A stretch of DNA of 64,000 nt. Origin: Pelagibius sp. (GTDB lineage Bacteria; Pseudomonadota; Alphaproteobacteria; Kiloniellales; Kiloniellaceae). Position numbers and translations under genes: made by a program. The stretch spans positions 1-64,000 of the forward strand of contig JANQMC010000157.1 of NCBI GenBank assembly GCA_028280305.1, read 5' to 3'. Positions within the stretch are counted from its first letter, which is position 1. Every line of letters starts with the position of its first letter. This document shows, in pieces, positions 54,568 to 64,000 of this stretch. The notes under the pieces were generated by a model, which saw only the letters and a list, made by a program, of their open reading frames with translations, was not told the DNA's origin and did not search any database.

Positions 54568-55698
54568 GTGATCACATCAGGAGACCAGACGGCGAAGGCC
54601 GCCATTCGCGCCAAGGCCCTCTCGCTCGGCTTCGACGCGGTGGGCTTTGCCCGGCCTGAGGTTCTGCCGGCAGCCCGCGAAGCGCTGATGGCCTTTCTCG
54701 AAGCCGGCTACCACGGCGAGATGGACTGGCTCGCCCGCAATACCGACCGGCGCGGCGACCCCAAGGTGCTCTGGCCGGAGGCGCGCAGCGTCATCGTGCT
54801 GGGCCAGAACTACGGACCGCGGGAAGACCCTCTGGCCCTTTTGAAGCAGCCGAGCCGCGCGGCGATCTCTGTCTACGCCCGCAATGCCGACTACCACGAC
54901 CTGATGAAAAAACGCCTGAAAGCCCTGGCGCGCTGGATTCATCAGGATCTGGAAGCCGAGGTAAAGGTCTTCGTCGATACCGCGCCGGTGATGGAAAAGC
55001 ACCTGGCCCAGGCCGGGGGCCTCGGCTGGCAGGGCAAACACAGCAATCTGGTATCGCGCGATCTCGGCTCCTGGCTGTTCCTGGGCGAAGTCTATACGAC
55101 GCTGACGCTGGAGTCTGACGAAAGCGAAGAGGATCACTGCGGAAGCTGCCGCAACTGTCTGGATGTCTGCCCGACCGACGCCTTTCCCGCACCCTATCGG
55201 CTGGATGCGACGCGCTGCATTTCCTATCTCACCATCGAACACAAAGGCCACATCGCCCGGGAGTTCCGCAAGCCCATGGGCAACCGTATCTATGGCTGCG
55301 ATGACTGTCTGGCCGTCTGCCCCTGGAACAAGTTCGCACAACCGACAACCGAAGCCGCCTTCCTGCCGCGCGCGGAGCTGACGGCGCCGCGGCTGACCGA
55401 CCTGCTCGAACTCGACGACAGCGGCTTTCGCAAGGTCTTCGCCGGCTCGCCCATCAAGCGCATCGGGCGCGACCGCTTCGTCCGCAACGTTCTGATCGCC
55501 CTGGGCAACGCCGGCGATGCTGCCGCAGTTCCGGCTATCGAGGCCAAGCTTAACGACCCCTCGCCTCTGGTCCGCGCCATGGCAGTCTGGGCCCTTGGCC
55601 AAACCATGACAAGCAATGCGGTCAGCAAGCTGCGCAAAGCCCACATCCATGCGGAGACCGATCCGGCAGTCCGCGAGGAGTGGGCTTCTATCGCCTGA
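54568..55698 (+). CDS. queG: Epoxyqueuosine reductase
   Basis: A 376-residue cobalamin-dependent Fe-S enzyme that reduces epoxyqueuosine to queuosine in tRNA, the last step of the pathway. Two ferredoxin-like clusters are coded by [12 protein letters not shown] and CDDCLAVCP; the [26 protein letters not shown] segment carries the catalytic Asp; and a C-terminal HEAT-like pair (from about residue 300) binds tRNA. The start is GTG, just after tgt. Confidence 0.97.
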   Translation: MITSGDQTAKAAIRAKALSLGFDAVGFARPEVLPAAREALMAFLEAGYHGEMDWLARNTDRRGDPKVLWPEARSVIVLGQNYGPREDPLALLKQPSRAAISVYARNADYHDLMKKRLKALARWIHQDLEAEVKVFVDTAPVMEKHLAQAGGLGWQGKHSNLVSRDLGSWLFLGEVYTTLTLESDESEEDHCGSCRNCLDVCPTDAFPAPYRLDATRCISYLTIEHKGHIAREFRKPMGNRIYGCDDCLAVCPWNKFAQPTTEAAFLPRAELTAPRLTDLLELDDSGFRKVFAGSPIKRIGRDRFVRNVLIALGNAGDAAAVPAIEAKLNDPSPLVRAMAVWALGQTMTSNAVSKLRKAHIHAETDPAVREEWASIA

Positions 55699-55739
55699 AG
55701 GGCACCTTGCCCGTGGTTCCGCTGCGAAGTCCGAAGCGG

Positions 55740-56111
55740 CTACTGCGGTTGAGATTCGGCTGAGGGGCGGCGCTTGGCCTTGTCCGGCGGAAAGCAGACG
55801 AAGCTCACGCGGTGAGGCTGGCTGATCGAGCAGCCGTTCCAGAAGAAGTCCTCGTCCTTTCGCTCCAGCCGGCCACCGTCGCATTCATAGGCGGCCTCTT
55901 CAGCTATTTGCTGATCCTCGTCAAAGGCCGGGTTGTAACAAAGACCGAATGCATAGGGCTGCAATCTCGGCAAGAGATTGGCTTTCTGCGCCTCCGCTTC
56001 AGCAGCCGCCACATCGGAACCATCCACCGGAAACGGTGCCGTCGAGCAGGCCGCCAGTCCGAGAAGCAGGAAAACACCGGCCAAAGGGCCGATCAGCGGA
56101 CCGCGCAGCAT
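55740..56111 (-). CDS. Conserved lipoprotein of unknown function
   Basis: A 123-residue lipoprotein: signal GPLAGVFLLLGLAAC with the lipidated Cys at about residue 22, then a compact domain with four cysteines (FGLCYNP, YECDGG, WNGCSISQPHRVSFVCFPPD) that probably form disulfides. The ATG at 56111 has GGGGGAG 6 bases upstream, better than a TTG five codons earlier. Single gene, convergent with queG. No domain name recognised. Confidence 0.75.
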   Translation of the reverse strand: MLRGPLIGPLAGVFLLLGLAACSTAPFPVDGSDVAAAEAEAQKANLLPRLQPYAFGLCYNPAFDEDQQIAEEAAYECDGGRLERKDEDFFWNGCSISQPHRVSFVCFPPDKAKRRPSAESQPQ

Positions 56112-56421
56112 AGGAAACTCCCCCAAAAGATAGCCGCCGAAAGATCATTGCTGCATTGATACGCAGCCGCAGGCTTCCTGTCATCCCGGAAGCGGATTGA
56201 GTCATATTTAACATTATCATAGTGTATATATTGATATTTCTACATTTTCTTTTGGACAATTCAATTCTATCACCCTACTTTTATTGTGAAATGGATTTCC
56301 GGGCAGCTCCGGAAACCGCAGAGCTGATCGGAGAGGGTCAGCAAGATATTGATAAACATACGAATTCAGCCGCCTCTGAAACACCCTCGGATCGCGGCAG
56401 GGAACAGCAAGAAAGCGGATC
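56112..56421. promoter_or_regulatory. A+T-rich divergent region upstream of the sulfate assimilation operon
   Basis: A 310-base gap whose middle (56200-56290) is far richer in A+T than the surroundings. It holds a 5-12-5 dyad TATCA/TGATA (56215-56236), a size seen in LysR-type sites, and a perfect 7-bp stem TTTCCGG-GCAGCT-CCGGAAA (56296-56315) closer to cysG. A promoter with an upstream operator is likely; the factor (CysB-like or other) is not known. Confidence 0.45.
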
Positions 56422-57846
56422 ATGCGATATTTCCCGGCATTCCTTGACCTCTCCAGCCGAACCAGCCTGCTGGTCGGCGGTGGAGAACTCGCCCTGCGCA
56501 AGCTGCGCCTGCTTCTGAAAGCCGACGCCAGGGTCACTCTGGTGGCCCCCAGGCTGAGCGCGGAAATGGCCGAGTTGGCCGACGACCGCCGGGTTGAGTG
56601 GGTGTGCCGCCCCTTCATGGCCGCCGACGTGCAGGGCCGCGCCCTGGCGATTGCCGCCAGCGGCAAGGCCGAGGTCGATGAAGACGTCGCGGCGGCGGCT
56701 CAGGCCGCCGGGGTCGCCATCAACGTGGTCGACCGCCCCGATCTCTGCAGTTTCATCACCCCCGCGATCATTGACCGCAACCCGCTGGTGATCGGTATTT
56801 CAAGCGGTGGCGACGCGCCGATCCTGGCGCGCCAGCTGCGCGCCAAGATCGAAGCGCTGCTGCCGGCGCGCCTGGGCGACCTCACCCGTTTTGCCGGATC
56901 CTTCCGCTCCGCTGTCGGCGCGACCATTACCGAGGGCGCCGCGCGGCGCCGCTTCTGGGAACGTTTCTTCACCGGACCGGTGGCCGACGAGGTTCTGGCC
57001 GGCCGGGAAACCGCCGCCCGCGAGGCGATGCTCGGCCTGATCAATGGCCGCGCCGCCCAGGACCGCGAACCCGGTTCCGTCGCCATCGTCGGCGCAGGGC
57101 CCGGCGATCCGGATTTGCTGACCTTCAAGGCCATGCGCCGCCTGCAGGAAGCCGATGTCATTCTCTACGACAAACTGGTCGGTCCCGAGATCATCGACTA
57201 TGCCCGCCGCGATGCCGAGCGCATCTATGTCGGCAAGGCAAAGGCAAACCACAGCAAGAGCCAGGACGAGATCAACGCGCTGATGGCCGAGCATGCGCTG
57301 GCCGGCAAGCGGGTGGTCCGCCTGAAGGGCGGCGATCCCTTCATCTTCGGGCGCGGCGGCGAGGAGATGGATTATCTGGAGAGCCGCGGCGTCGCCGTTG
57401 AGGTGGTGCCCGGTGTAACAGCCGCCGCCGGCTGTGCCGCAGCGGCAGGCATTCCCCTCACCCTCCGCGGCACCGCCCTGGCGGTCACTTTCCTGACCGG
57501 TCATGCCCGCGACGGCGAGCCCGATCTCGACTGGGCGAGCCTGGCCAGCGGCAAGCAGACCCTGGCCGTCTATATGGGCGTCTCGACCGCGGAAATCGTG
57601 GCGCAGCGGCTGATCGAACACGGCCTGGCGGCAAGTACGCCGGTGGCGGTGATCGAGAACGGAACCCGCAGCGACCAGCGGGTCGTCACCGGGCGCCTAC
57701 ACGAACTGAACGACCGCCTGCAGCATGAAGGGATCGGCGGCCCGGCCCTGATCATCATCGGCGAGGTCGCGGCAAAGGCGCTGGCCACGGAAGACGCAGC
57801 GCTGACACGCGAGTTGGCGGCCCTGCCCCAAGCCGTTGCGGTCTGA
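56422..57846 (+). CDS. cysG: Sirohaem synthase, trifunctional CysG
   Basis: A 474-residue fusion. Residues 1-210 are the precorrin-2 dehydrogenase/ferrochelatase half (LLVGGGELALRKLRLLL NAD site, NVVDRPDLCSFITPA with the catalytic Asp, ISSGGDAPILARQLR). Residues 215-470 are the uroporphyrinogen-III methyltransferase half (VGAGPGDPDLLTFKA, DPFIFGRGGEE, VVPGVTAA). It makes the sirohaem needed by the sulfite reductase coded two genes downstream, from precursors that start at HemA. First gene of the cys operon. Confidence 0.96.
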   Translation: MRYFPAFLDLSSRTSLLVGGGELALRKLRLLLKADARVTLVAPRLSAEMAELADDRRVEWVCRPFMAADVQGRALAIAASGKAEVDEDVAAAAQAAGVAINVVDRPDLCSFITPAIIDRNPLVIGISSGGDAPILARQLRAKIEALLPARLGDLTRFAGSFRSAVGATITEGAARRRFWERFFTGPVADEVLAGRETAAREAMLGLINGRAAQDREPGSVAIVGAGPGDPDLLTFKAMRRLQEADVILYDKLVGPEIIDYARRDAERIYVGKAKANHSKSQDEINALMAEHALAGKRVVRLKGGDPFIFGRGGEEMDYLESRGVAVEVVPGVTAAAGCAAAAGIPLTLRGTALAVTFLTGHARDGEPDLDWASLASGKQTLAVYMGVSTAEIVAQRLIEHGLAASTPVAVIENGTRSDQRVVTGRLHELNDRLQHEGIGGPALIIIGEVAAKALATEDAALTRELAALPQAVAV

Positions 57847-57860
57847 AGGAGAAAACGAAG

Positions 57861-58160
57861 ATGCCCCTTAAAGCGATTACCGCCAACCGGCTGCGCGAAG
57901 GCGATGTGGTCTATCTGACCGAGAGCGGCCTCTGGTCCAACTGGCTGAACCAGGCCTGCGCTAGCGAAGATGAAACCGTCCAGCAGGACCTGCTGCAGCG
58001 TGCGGAGGCCGACGTGGCCGCCCGCAAGATCGTCGCGCCCTATCTGATCGATCTGATCGAGGTCGACGGCATCCTGCAGCCCCTTTCCACCCGCGAAAAC
58101 ATTCGCGCCGCAGGCCCGACCGTGCGCGCCGATTACCGCAACGTCCCGCTGGTCGCCTGA
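57861..58160 (+). CDS. DUF2849 domain protein
   Basis: A 99-residue protein starting ITANRLREGDVVYLTESGLWSNWLNQACAS and ending APYLIDLIEVDGILQPLSTRENIRAAGPT. The family is found almost only between sirohaem synthase and sulfite reductase genes in alphaproteobacteria; its function is unknown, with roles in maturing or regulating the reductase suggested by position only. It lies 14 bases after cysG and 28 before cysI. Confidence 0.88.
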   Translation: MPLKAITANRLREGDVVYLTESGLWSNWLNQACASEDETVQQDLLQRAEADVAARKIVAPYLIDLIEVDGILQPLSTRENIRAAGPTVRADYRNVPLVA

Positions 58161-58188
58161 AGCTGGCGGCGGCGAAGAGGAACAAGCC

Positions 58189-59830
<1,642 letters not shown>

Positions 59831-59844
<14 letters not shown>

Positions 59845-60364
59845 GAACGGTCAAATCATCGAAGACACCTGGTCGAACCTGCCGGAGAGCGCCAACGACG
59901 ATCAAGGCGGCGCGGCTTTGGATGTCGATCTGATCGTCAGTCTGGAGCAGTGGCAAAGCGACCGCGATGCCTTGCTGAAGCGCAACGGCCGCCTGGGCCT
60001 GCGCCTGCGCAGCGATCAGCCGCCGGCGGAGATCGTCGCCGATCTCGAACACTTCGACCTGATTGCTCTGGACTTCCCCAAGTTCTCCGACGGCCGCGCC
60101 TATTCCTATGCCCGACTGTTGCGGGAGCGCCACGGCTTTCGGGGTGAGCTGAGAGCCGTGGGCAACGTGCTGCGCGATCAGTTGTTCTTCATGCTGCGTT
60201 GCGGCTTCGACAGCTTTGAAGTCGCCGGCGAAGACAGCGCCGAAGCCTGGCGCGGGGCGGTCGCCGAGATGAGCGTCTGGTACCAGCCGACCGGAGACGG
60301 ACGCAGACCCAGCGGCGTGCTGGGCGGCGCCTTCGGCCGCTCGCGCGCCGTAGCCGCAGAATAG
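59831..60364 (+). CDS. DUF934 family protein of sulfate assimilation
   Basis: A 177-residue protein starting at the ATG at 59831, which overlaps the end of cysI by 14 bases; the longer open frame upstream is a shadow of cysI. It has the family features RLGLRLRSDQPPAEIVADLEHFDLIALDFPKFSDGRAYSYARLLRERHGFRGELRAVGNVLRDQLFFMLRCGFDSFEV. DUF934 proteins accompany cysI and cysH in many proteobacteria and may help electron transfer or reductase assembly; no activity is established. Confidence 0.88.
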
Positions 60365-60392
60365 CTCGTTCACTGGAGTGGGGACCCTGCCG

Positions 60393-61163
60393 ATGCTGGC
60401 CTCAAGGAAGAGGAGATCGGATTTGGTGGTCCGCCCGGCAGCCAATCAGGCCCACAATCAGGACTTGGCCCTCCGGCAACGCGAGCGTGCGCGCCTGCTA
60501 GCCTTGCGCTACGGAAGCTATAACAGCCGGGACATTCTCGCCGCCGCGGTGAATGACATCTTTCCCGGCCGCATCGCCGTGGTGTCGTCTTTCGGAACCG
60601 AATCCGCCGTGCTTTTGGATCTCGTCGCCCAGGTCGACTGCGCGATACCGGTCGTCTTCCTGGAAACCGGCAAGCACTTCCCGGAAACCCTGGCTTACCG
60701 TGACAACCTCATCGCGCACCTCGGGCTGACCGATGTGCGCTCGGTAGCGCCCGCGGCGGAGGATCTGGCCTGGGCCGATGCCGACGGCACTCTCTGGAAA
60801 CGCAACCCCGATCTCTGCTGTCGGCTGCGCAAGGTGCTGCCGCTGGAACGGGCGCTGAGCGGTTTCAGCGCCTGGGTCAATGGCCGCAAACGCTTCCAGG
60901 GCGGCCTGCGCGGCCAAATCCAGGTTTTCGAGGCCTCCGGCGGTCGCATCAAGGTGAACCCTCTGGCCGCCTGGGACCCGCAACAGATCAGCACCACCTT
61001 CGCCGAGCGGCGCCTGCCACCGCACCCCCTGGAGGCCGCGGGATACGCCTCAATCGGCTGTGCGCCCTGCACTTTCAAGGGGGGCGACGGAGAAGGGGCT
61101 CGCAGCGGGCGCTGGCAAGGCCGGGAAAAGACCGAGTGCGGCATCCACCAGGCGCCTTGGTAG
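60393..61163 (+). CDS. cysH: Adenylyl-sulfate (APS-type) reductase
   Basis: A 256-residue enzyme of the PAPS/APS reductase family that uses thioredoxin to reduce activated sulfate to sulfite. It has SSFGTESAVLLDL (nucleotide loop), FLETGKHFPETLAYRD, Cys-Cys in NPDLCCRLRK, Cys-x2-Cys in IGCAPC and the catalytic Cys of ECGIH. The CC plus CxxC pair binds a [4Fe-4S] cluster and marks APS rather than PAPS specificity. The ATG at 60393 has GGGGA 8 bases upstream; a GTG at 60378 is an alternative. Last gene of the operon. Confidence 0.94.
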   Translation: MLASRKRRSDLVVRPAANQAHNQDLALRQRERARLLALRYGSYNSRDILAAAVNDIFPGRIAVVSSFGTESAVLLDLVAQVDCAIPVVFLETGKHFPETLAYRDNLIAHLGLTDVRSVAPAAEDLAWADADGTLWKRNPDLCCRLRKVLPLERALSGFSAWVNGRKRFQGGLRGQIQVFEASGGRIKVNPLAAWDPQQISTTFAERRLPPHPLEAAGYASIGCAPCTFKGGDGEGARSGRWQGREKTECGIHQAPW

Positions 61164-61633
61164 CACCAGCCGGTGCGGCCTGATTAAGCGGCTTTGCGCC
61201 CCCTTGACTTAACCATAACTGTTAACCAAATCAGGGATGGGAGGGCTCTGCCCCTCCGATGACACAGCTTGGCTTTTTGGCCGGCCGTCCATGACCCTTG
61301 GTCATCGCGCCGCGATGCTACCAGTATTGATTCGCCGAGAGGCCCCTCAGGGGAAAGACTCAACGCTTCCCACCCCAGTAGACAATCGACTGAATCCTTT
61401 TTTGCGATGGCGAAAAATGAGGTAATCGCCTGGTTAATTCTTGGGAACATCTCGACTTTCAACTGCATAAGTTAAGTAACTTATTCGCGAAAATCAGTTA
61501 TACACAAATATTCATCCACCAAAAGCAATTTTGTTTCCCGAAAAAGCCAAGTTCTTTTTGAAGATATGCGGGATTAATAGTTAATTTGCCGCGAAATTAG
61601 TGCGAATTTATCTAAAACTTTCAACGAAAGTTC
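61164..61633. other. Long A+T-rich intergenic region
   Basis: About 470 bases after cysH with no credible gene. From about 61400 it is strikingly A+T-rich for this chromosome. TTAACCAT and TTAACC occur near 61208-61225 with a 13-base period. TTATACACA (61498-61506) matches the DnaA-box consensus TTATNCACA. A short open frame on the minus strand (61184-61468) lacks gene-like codon use. Confidence 0.4.
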
Positions 61634-61782
61634 TTGATATGCGCTATTAAGATTGTGTAAACCTTTACCAGCAGCTAAAGCCTGAGCTGGAGTGTTAACG
61701 CTGAACCAGGGCTTTAGAAGACCCGACAGAACAGCGACACGGCAGTGTCCACACCAGCCCCGATAAGGGCGCAGCAGCTGCG
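61634..61782 (+). promoter_or_regulatory. Promoter and structured leader upstream of sleB-like gene
   Basis: TTGATA (61634-61639), 16 bases, TGTAAA (61656-61661) is a possible promoter. Directly after it come three stems: CTAAAGCC...GGCTTTAG (61675-61717, with further inner pairing CTGG/CCAG and a GTTAAC centre), GACAC-GGCA-GTGTC (61735-61748) and CGCAG-CAG-CTGCG (61770-61782). The leader would be about 140 bases. It may be a regulatory RNA or only a stable 5' end; no known riboswitch was recognised. Confidence 0.4.
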
Positions 61783-61809
61783 AAGAGTTCACAGGGTTTA
61801 GGACGATTG

Positions 61810-62607
61810 ATGAACCGGATTGCGGACAAACTGGCCCTCAGGCGGCCTCACCAGAAGCGTTGGCTCGCGCGTGCGCGCCGCGGCTTGGTGACGGCCAGGG
61901 CGAAGATGGGACTGGGCGGTCGAGAGCTCTCGACCAGCGCGTTCGTGTCTGCCCTCTCCGCCCCCCTGGCTTGTGTGATCGCCGCCGGTGCCCTGGCCCA
62001 CGTCGCGACCGACGACCGGGTGGACAGCACCTGGACGCGGGTGACGGCTCAAAGCTTCATCCCCGTCGACGTGAAGGACATCGATCCCGATCACTTCTAT
62101 ATCCGCCAGGTCGGCATCAACCAGCTTGATCTGGAAGAACAGATCGCCAGCGCTTTCACGCCCAATCCGGGCAAGCTGCGCGAAGAGCTGACCTGCCTGG
62201 CCCAGAACATCTACTTCGAAGCACGCAGCGAGCCGGATGCCGGCAAGCTCGCCGTTGCCCACGTGGTGATGAACCGCGTCGCCTCCCGCTACTTCCCCGA
62301 ATCGGTCTGCGGCGTCGTCCGCGACGGCACCGACGAGGTGCTGCACAAGTGCCAATTCTCCTGGTACTGCGACGGCAAGGAAGACTTGGTGACGGACGAG
62401 CAGTCCTGGAGCGAGAGCATGCACCTCGCCAGCCAGGTTTACTGGGGCCGCGCCAAGGACAATTCCGGCGGCGCGCTGTGGTATCATGCCGACTACGTGA
62501 AGCCGTTCTGGCGCAAGGCGTTCCTGCGGGGACCCAAGATCGGCCGCCACATCTTTTATTCGCGCAAGCCGGAGCCGGCGCCGACCCAGGTCGCGCAAAG
62601 CGACTGA
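61810..62607 (+). CDS. SleB-family cell wall hydrolase
   Basis: A 265-residue protein with one N-terminal membrane helix or uncleaved signal (about residues 43-65, after a basic stretch) and a Hydrolase_2/SleB domain (from about residue 128): LAQNIYFEARSEPDAGKLAVAHVVMNRVASRYFPESVCGVV, CQFSWYCDGK and NSGGALWYHADYVKPFW. The Glu of YFEARSE is the expected catalytic acid. Relatives are lytic transglycosylases or amidases of peptidoglycan; in non-spore-formers they serve wall remodelling. A structured leader precedes it and a tandem duplication surrounds the stop. Confidence 0.9.
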   Translation: MNRIADKLALRRPHQKRWLARARRGLVTARAKMGLGGRELSTSAFVSALSAPLACVIAAGALAHVATDDRVDSTWTRVTAQSFIPVDVKDIDPDHFYIRQVGINQLDLEEQIASAFTPNPGKLREELTCLAQNIYFEARSEPDAGKLAVAHVVMNRVASRYFPESVCGVVRDGTDEVLHKCQFSWYCDGKEDLVTDEQSWSESMHLASQVYWGRAKDNSGGALWYHADYVKPFWRKAFLRGPKIGRHIFYSRKPEPAPTQVAQSD

Positions 62608-62633
62608 CCCAGGCCCAGGTCGCGCAAAGCGAC
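62585..62633. repeat. 20-bp direct repeat at the sleB stop, each unit a hairpin
   Basis: CCCAGGTCGCGCAAAGCGAC occurs at 62585-62604 and 62614-62633 (period 29). The first copy codes the last residues before the TGA at 62605. Each copy folds as GGTCGC-GCAAA-GCGAC(C), so the pair may serve as a terminator between convergent genes. Confidence 0.8.
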
Positions 62634-62693
62634 CAACACTGGCGGCGGGTTCCGTCGCCAGCAGCCAATTGGTTTCCTAAAAGAGATACGCAG

Positions 62694-63041
62694 TCAGGTG
62701 CGGTGCTCGCGCCCCAGCATCAAAGCCTCGATGATGCGGAAGTACTTGTCGGGAAGGCTGATGAAGCGGCCACCGAAAAGGCCGTCATTCGTTACGGCGC
62801 GCTTGATTTCGACATCCATCTCAAGGTGCCGCCCGTCGTCGAGCAAGATCTCCAGCCGCGTGTGGTGGCCTTCGGGCAGATGAAGTTTTGCCGCGTTTGT
62901 GGCGTCGGCGACCGCGCCGAACCCAGTGATCGAAATGTCGACGACAAAGACATCCTGTCCCTGAATCCTGCCTGAAAGATTCAGGTGGCGCCGGCGATCC
63001 CGGCGGCGCTCTTTCCCTTTCACCGTCATCCTGCGGTTCAC
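62694..63041 (-). CDS. PilZ domain protein
   Basis: A 115-residue single-domain protein with the cyclic-di-GMP motifs of PilZ: an Arg-rich RxxxR region (RRRDRRRHLNLSG) and D-x-S-x-x-G in VVDISITGFGAV, followed by a beta-barrel. It is likely a c-di-GMP receptor for motility, surface or envelope control. The GTG at 63041 has GAGGA 5 bases upstream; an ATG at 63029 is an alternative. Convergent with the sleB gene. Partner unknown. Confidence 0.85.
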   Translation of the reverse strand: MNRRMTVKGKERRRDRRRHLNLSGRIQGQDVFVVDISITGFGAVADATNAAKLHLPEGHHTRLEILLDDGRHLEMDVEIKRAVTNDGLFGGRFISLPDKYFRIIEALMLGREHRT

Positions 63042-63171
63042 ATCGGTCCTCGCGACTGATTCCCTTAGAGCTGCTCCGAGCTTGATGGACCGCTCTGGCG
63101 TCGGCAGGCTAGCCAGCTTTTCGTATAGAATTCGTTAGCAGCGCATTCCGGCCGCAGGCCATTGTGCAGAC
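63042..63171. other. Short intergenic region before the PilZ gene
   Basis: A 130-base gap between the acyl-CoA synthetase gene and the PilZ gene, both on the minus strand. Nothing specific was seen apart from a possible Arg-codon-poor, promoter-like A+T patch near 63120-63140. Confidence 0.2.
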
Positions 63172-64000
63172 CTAGCTCAGCAGATGCCGGGCGATCTTGC
63201 CGGTCGAGGTCTGGGGCAGCGCGCTCTGAAACTGGATGAGCCCGGGACACTTGCCGTCGGGCAGCGTCCGCGACAGCCAGCCGAGCAACTCCCGCTCTGC
63301 CACGGACCGCCCGGCTTTCAGAACCACAAAGGTCTTCGCTTCCTGACCCAGATAATCATCGGGAACGGCAATGACAGCCGCCTCGCTGACGGCGGGATGG
63401 CCTTTAAGAACCGCCTCCACTTCGGCGGGATAAATGTGTTCCTCGCCGCGCAGGATCTTGTCGTCAACGCGGCCCAGAACATCAAGACGACCAAACTCGT
63501 CAAAGCGGCCGATATCGCCGCTGCGCAGCCAGCCGCCCTGCAGACGGCGCCGCGTTTCCGCCGGCATGTTCAGGTAGCGCTTCATGACACCGGGGCTGCG
63601 CACCAGGATTTCGCCCTGGTCGCCACAGGCGGCCTCCTTACCCTTGTCGTCCAGCAACTTCACTTCGACACCCGGCACGATGCGCCCGGCGGTCGTCGGC
63701 CGCGGCGTGCCGCCGCACCCACCCCAGGCCACGATCGATGAAACCTCGGTCAGGCCGTAGCCCGGTGTCAGGCCCAAACCGAAACGATCCTTGAAAGCAT
63801 CCGACAGGCCCGCCTGCAAAGGGGCGCCGCCGGTCGCACAGAGCTGCAGGGAACGGCGGACGGCCCTGGTATCGACCCCGTCCGCCCGCTCCATCAGATA
63901 CTGATAGTAGATCGGCATGTGGACGAAGTAGGTCACGGCTTCTTCGGTGATCAGACGCCAGATCAAGGCGGGGTCGAAACCTTCTACCAGGACCATGACC
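63172..64000 (-). CDS. AMP-forming acyl-CoA synthetase/ligase (3' part, truncated by window edge)
   Basis: The last 276 codons of an adenylate-forming enzyme; the gene continues past base 64000. Visible motifs are CATGGAPL, the GYGLTEVSS core A5, GWLRSGDIGRFDEFGRLDVLGRVDDKI (A7-A8) and the C-terminal catalytic Lys in TSTGKIARHLL (A10). It activates a carboxylic acid as acyl-AMP and passes it to CoA or a carrier. It could be a CoA ligase for fatty or aromatic acids; upstream partners are outside the window. Confidence 0.9.
   Translation of the reverse strand, partial: VMVLVEGFDPALIWRLITEEAVTYFVHMPIYYQYLMERADGVDTRAVRRSLQLCATGGAPLQAGLSDAFKDRFGLGLTPGYGLTEVSSIVAWGGCGGTPRPTTAGRIVPGVEVKLLDDKGKEAACGDQGEILVRSPGVMKRYLNMPAETRRRLQGGWLRSGDIGRFDEFGRLDVLGRVDDKILRGEEHIYPAEVEAVLKGHPAVSEAAVIAVPDDYLGQEAKTFVVLKAGRSVAERELLGWLSRTLPDGKCPGLIQFQSALPQTSTGKIARHLLS

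Noticed and set aside
61205..61225. CtrA-binding site (TTAACCAT then TTAACC)
   Set aside because: The two half-sites are 13 bases apart rather than the 11 of TTAA-N7-TTAA. A second case near 49736 has TTAA-N5-TTAA. Neither fits.
61184..61468. 94-codon frame on the minus strand
   Set aside because: No ribosome binding site, no codon bias and no recognisable domain; it lies in an A+T-rich regulatory-type region.

Overview
The window is a gene-dense stretch of a high-G+C bacterial chromosome, almost certainly an alphaproteobacterium and probably of Rhodospirillales/Kiloniellales type. The evidence is a Shemin-pathway 5-aminolevulinate synthase (hemA), a cysG-DUF2849-cysI-DUF934-cysH sulfate assimilation operon, a queA-tgt-queG operon, an xseB-ispA-dxs operon and fabI next to aroC. 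The lineage is inferred from gene content and order; there is no rRNA. I recognised no rRNA, tRNA, CRISPR array, prophage or insertion sequence. About 93% of the window is coding.

Layout. 1-3802 (minus strand) is an incomplete acyl-transfer cluster: an unknown protein, a ketoacyl-ACP synthase III-like enzyme, an acyl carrier protein, an SGNH/DltD-like protein and an MBOAT acyltransferase cut by the window edge. It resembles a Dlt-type O-acylation system in which the visible acyl source is a condensing enzyme rather than an adenylating ligase. 3960-6108 holds a rhomboid protease, an ATC-hydrolase-like protein and a divergent, internally shortened LysR regulator. 6136-14579 (minus) is one peptide uptake and hydrolysis operon: amidohydrolase, substrate-binding protein, two permeases, two ATPases, M20 peptidase. 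14618-22695 has a DUF2927 lipoprotein, an ABC exporter, a class III aminotransferase, hemA behind a perfect FNR-type box, an orphan polyamine-type binding protein and a PadR-like regulator. 22750-26889 (minus) has an SDR, two small conserved unknowns, a UspA behind an FNR-like box, a CDF metal exporter and pdxH. 27088-30288 has a 17-kDa-antigen lipoprotein, a CbpA/CbpM co-chaperone pair and a YihY membrane protein. 30460-36890 has fabI, aroC, a TrmA/RlmD-type RNA methyltransferase, sppA and tlyA, with two families of palindromic repeats between them. 36887-44081 has a MATE exporter, a soluble GAF histidine kinase, the isoprenoid operon xseB-ispA-dxs and a histone-deacetylase-like hydrolase. 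44411-52311 has an RND efflux pair, tusA with a divergent ArsR regulator, an XRE regulator, a nuclease-like protein, a secreted unknown and an AlkB-like dioxygenase. 52376-55698 is the queuosine operon. 56422-61163 is the sulfate assimilation operon. 61810-64000 has a SleB-type cell-wall hydrolase behind a structured leader, a PilZ protein and the 3' part of an acyl-CoA synthetase.

The least ordinary parts are the Dlt-like cluster at the left edge, two candidate CRP/FNR-family operators (hemA and uspA), iterated 14-bp repeats beside a LysR regulator with a shortened effector domain, two different palindromic intergenic repeats, a structured leader upstream of sleB, a possible small-RNA locus upstream of the XRE gene, and a recurring pattern of short tandem duplications at gene boundaries.
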